From NCBI GenBank assembly GCA_965275905.1, contig CBDHYJ010000014.1, positions 32,271-96,270 of the forward strand: a stretch of 64,000 nucleotides of DNA, given 5' to 3'. Made by a program: the position numbers and the translations under genes. The notes under the pieces were generated by a model, which saw only the letters and a program-made list of their open reading frames with translations, was not told the DNA's origin and searched no databases. This document shows positions 62,574 through 64,000 of the stretch, in pieces. This DNA is from CBDAQD01 sp965275905 (lineage in GTDB: Bacteria; Pseudomonadota; Alphaproteobacteria; Rhizobiales; JAJFHC01). Every line of letters starts with the position of its first letter. Position 1 is the first letter of the stretch.

Positions 62574-63209
62574 CTAGCGCATCATGCGTCCGGCGATCTC
62601 GAGAAGATCGTCCGCCATGGAGCCGTCGCCGTCCGCGTCAAGCATGGATCCCAGCAGGTCCGCACCGGTCGCCTGCCTGCCGCCCTGACCACCGCCAAGC
62701 ACGCCGCCCAGAATGTCGCCGATTGCGGACTCCAGGCCGCCGCCCTGGCCGCCGCCGCCCATCAGGCCGCCCAGCGTCTGCTGCATCGACGGTTCCCGGG
62801 TCTGCTTGGCAAGCGACCCCATGACCATGGATGCGATCACGGGCAGCATCTGTTTGAGGATCGTGCTCCCGATACCGGTATTCTCGGCCGCCCTGTCGGC
62901 GACAGCCCTGCTCACGTCCTTGCTGCCGAACAGGTGGCCGAGAATGCCGTTTCCCTCCAGCGTGGCCTGCGGTGACGCGCAGGCCTGCGCATCGTCGTAA
63001 TAACTTTGGTGATTACCGTTCTGCAGCGCTCCCAGCAGGGCCGCAAGGCCGTCCTGGTTCTGGGTATTCCGTTTCAAACCGCTCGACAGCGCCGGCAGAA
63101 GCTGGCGCACCGCATCCTGGGTCTGGCTCTGGTCCAGGCCGAACTGGCGGCCGAGGTTGTTCATCGCATCGCCGCCCTGGGCCTGCATCAGCATTTCGAG
63201 CATGTTCAT
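62574..63209 (-). CDS. DUF937 domain protein
   Basis: The 211-residue protein fits DUF937: AQGGDAMNNLGRQFGLDQSQTQDAVRQLLPALSSGLKR at the N-terminus, and LEGNGILGHLFGSKDVSRAVADRAAENTGIGSTILKQMLPVIASMVMGSL in the middle. A Gly/Gln-rich linker (GGGGQGGG, about 140-180) and the acidic DADGDGSMADDLLEIAGRMM end it. The family's role is not well known. It is divergent from the dodecin gene. Confidence 0.9.
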   Translation of the reverse strand: MNMLEMLMQAQGGDAMNNLGRQFGLDQSQTQDAVRQLLPALSSGLKRNTQNQDGLAALLGALQNGNHQSYYDDAQACASPQATLEGNGILGHLFGSKDVSRAVADRAAENTGIGSTILKQMLPVIASMVMGSLAKQTREPSMQQTLGGLMGGGGQGGGLESAIGDILGGVLGGGQGGRQATGADLLGSMLDADGDGSMADDLLEIAGRMMR

Positions 63210-63385
63210 GGTGTGATCTCCGCAAATTCACTTTTACCGTCTGCCAGTGCCGGACCGGGCTTGGCTGCCGGACCGGGCCTCCCGCACCCGCACTTTACAG
63301 CTTACGGCCCCGGAGCGCACAATTCTTGAACGGCTGCGGGGCTCAAATTCAAACACGTCCGATATCATCGGGCAGGAGCACAATT

Positions 63386-63589
63386 ATGACAGTACTGAAG
63401 TCCATCGAGATCCTTGCCGATTCCGACAAGTCCTGGGAAGACGCAGCCGAGCGTGCGGTCGAGCAGGCGGCAAAGAGCGTCGATCACATCCGGTCGGTCT
63501 GGGTCAAGGACCAGAGTTGCTCCGTCAAGGACGGCAAGATCGCCGCCTTCCGTGTCACCACGAAGATCACGTTCGAGGTCAAGGGCTGA
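63386..63589 (+). CDS. Dodecin-family flavin-binding protein
   Basis: The 67-residue protein has the dodecin layout: a strand VLKSIEILADSDKSWEDAAERAVEQAAKSV, then WVKDQSCSVKDGKIAAFRVTTKITFEV. Dodecins form 12-mers that bind riboflavin, FMN or FAD and buffer flavins. The Trp in the flavin pocket region is VWVKDQ here. A GGCAGGAG site precedes the ATG. It stands alone. Confidence 0.88.
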   Translation: MTVLKSIEILADSDKSWEDAAERAVEQAAKSVDHIRSVWVKDQSCSVKDGKIAAFRVTTKITFEVKG

Positions 63590-63632
63590 CGTTACCCGGA
63601 CGAGCGAAAGCGATATCCGGCCCATCAGTAGA

Positions 63633-63663
63633 TGTCATGCTCGTGTCGAGCACGAGGGTGACG
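63633..63663. repeat. Short relic of the dispersed repeat, copy C
   Basis: TGTCATGCTCGTGTCGAGC (from 63633) begins like copy B and ends like copy A (GAGGGTGAC). It keeps one hairpin (CTCGTG-tcgag-CACGAG). It looks like a copy with its middle deleted. It lies between the dodecin gene and the convergent MATE-like gene. Confidence 0.6.
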
Positions 63664-63757
63664 TGTGGTGGAAGAACGGCCGGGCGGACAGTGCAAACCC
63701 CCTTACATTGTTCCCCGGTTGTTCGAAGGGCCGATCTGGACGGTCGCACCGCCGGCA

Positions 63758-64000
63758 TCACACATCAATGCCGCGGTTGCTGGATTGCGGCCAGGACGGC
63801 ACGTCAGGCGTCAGCGGTTCCGGCGTGGTGTCGGCGATCTGCCGCGCCCTGAGGCCGCCGATATGCCAGTAAGCCACCGCCACTGCGGCAATTCCGAACA
63901 GCACCGACCCGGCCGCCTGGCCGATCAGCACGCCCGGTGCGCCGTAGAGCAGGCCGCCGGCCCAGACGAGGGGGATTGTCCCCACTGTCGCCTTTCCCCA
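63758..64000 (-). CDS. MATE-like efflux protein, C-terminal end (5' part outside window)
   Basis: The minus-strand frame is open from the window edge and stops at 63758. About 80 residues remain, with two transmembrane segments (PLVWAGGLLYGAPGVLIGQAAG and SVLFGIAAVAVAYWHIGGL) and a polar tail. The GAPGVLIGQAAGSVLFGIAAVAVAY segment resembles the last helices of MATE-family multidrug/metabolite transporters. The family call is from a short fragment. Confidence 0.65.
   Translation of the reverse strand, partial: WGKATVGTIPLVWAGGLLYGAPGVLIGQAAGSVLFGIAAVAVAYWHIGGLRARQIADTTPEPLTPDVPSWPQSSNRGIDV

Overview
This window is a 64 kb stretch of GC-rich, densely coding chromosome from an alphaproteobacterium. 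A Rhodospirillales-like host is the best guess. The evidence is the hisS-hisZ-hisG block, a plant-type glutamate-cysteine ligase, a DUF3035/BamF-like lipoprotein, DUF2093, DUF4170 and DUF6101 proteins, several DUF1127 proteins, a two-helix EAL protein of TipF architecture, TTAACCAT (CtrA-type) motifs, and CIRCE control of groESL. No rRNA, tRNA, CRISPR array, phage or IS element was seen. Most of the window is housekeeping.

Layout. 1-5000: end of a 1-Cys peroxiredoxin, a DUF1127 protein, an exported rhodanese, a conserved hypothetical, an alpha/beta hydrolase, an exported fasciclin protein and a Tat-exported deaminase. 5157-9905: an accessory block of YcaO, TfuA, a zinc metallopeptidase and a cysteine-free protein ending in seven perfect GASVR repeats. 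9962-13267: a GNAT enzyme, a class III cyclase/TolB-like/TPR protein and a DMT permease. 13420-18060: hisS, hisZ, hisG and an exported protein of unknown function. 18130-20322: groESL with CIRCE and promoter; groEL carries a single-base frameshift. 20390-25850: a sigma54-type regulator, a degenerate EAL protein (TipF-like), a HAD hydrolase, cheZ and cheY. 26118-37571: ribF, ileS, lspA, a BamF-like lipoprotein, an M16 peptidase pair, pgi and mutL. 37578-43700: small exported protein, GFA, DMT, VOC, DUF1127, LysR, GMC oxidoreductase and TauE. 43732-49739: rsmD/rluB, tadA, and a four-gene run of purD, dehalogenase-like hydrolase, phosphotransferase and patatin. 49833-55999: xseA, DUF2093, DUF4170, CysQ-like, PmbA, DUF6101 and ubiA. 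56137-64000: a soluble chemoreceptor, rsmE, gshA, a GST with a 58-residue TRASH-like protein, LysR, DUF1127, DUF937, dodecin and the end of a MATE-type transporter.

The stretch most worth following is 5157-9905. YcaO and TfuA overlap by an ATGA and are followed closely by a peptidase and then by the repeat protein. The repeats vary at synonymous sites but are identical in protein, so the amino-acid sequence is what is being kept. YcaO/TfuA pairs install thioamides in other systems, which makes the repeat protein a plausible substrate and this block a candidate uncharacterised RiPP or protein-modification system. The main competing reading is that the ASVRG units are a short pentapeptide-repeat beta-helix. 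Other points of interest are the groEL frameshift, CtrA-type sites before the TipF-like and chemoreceptor genes, an inverted pair of about 70-bp dispersed repeats, and a perfect hairpin before a DUF1127 gene.
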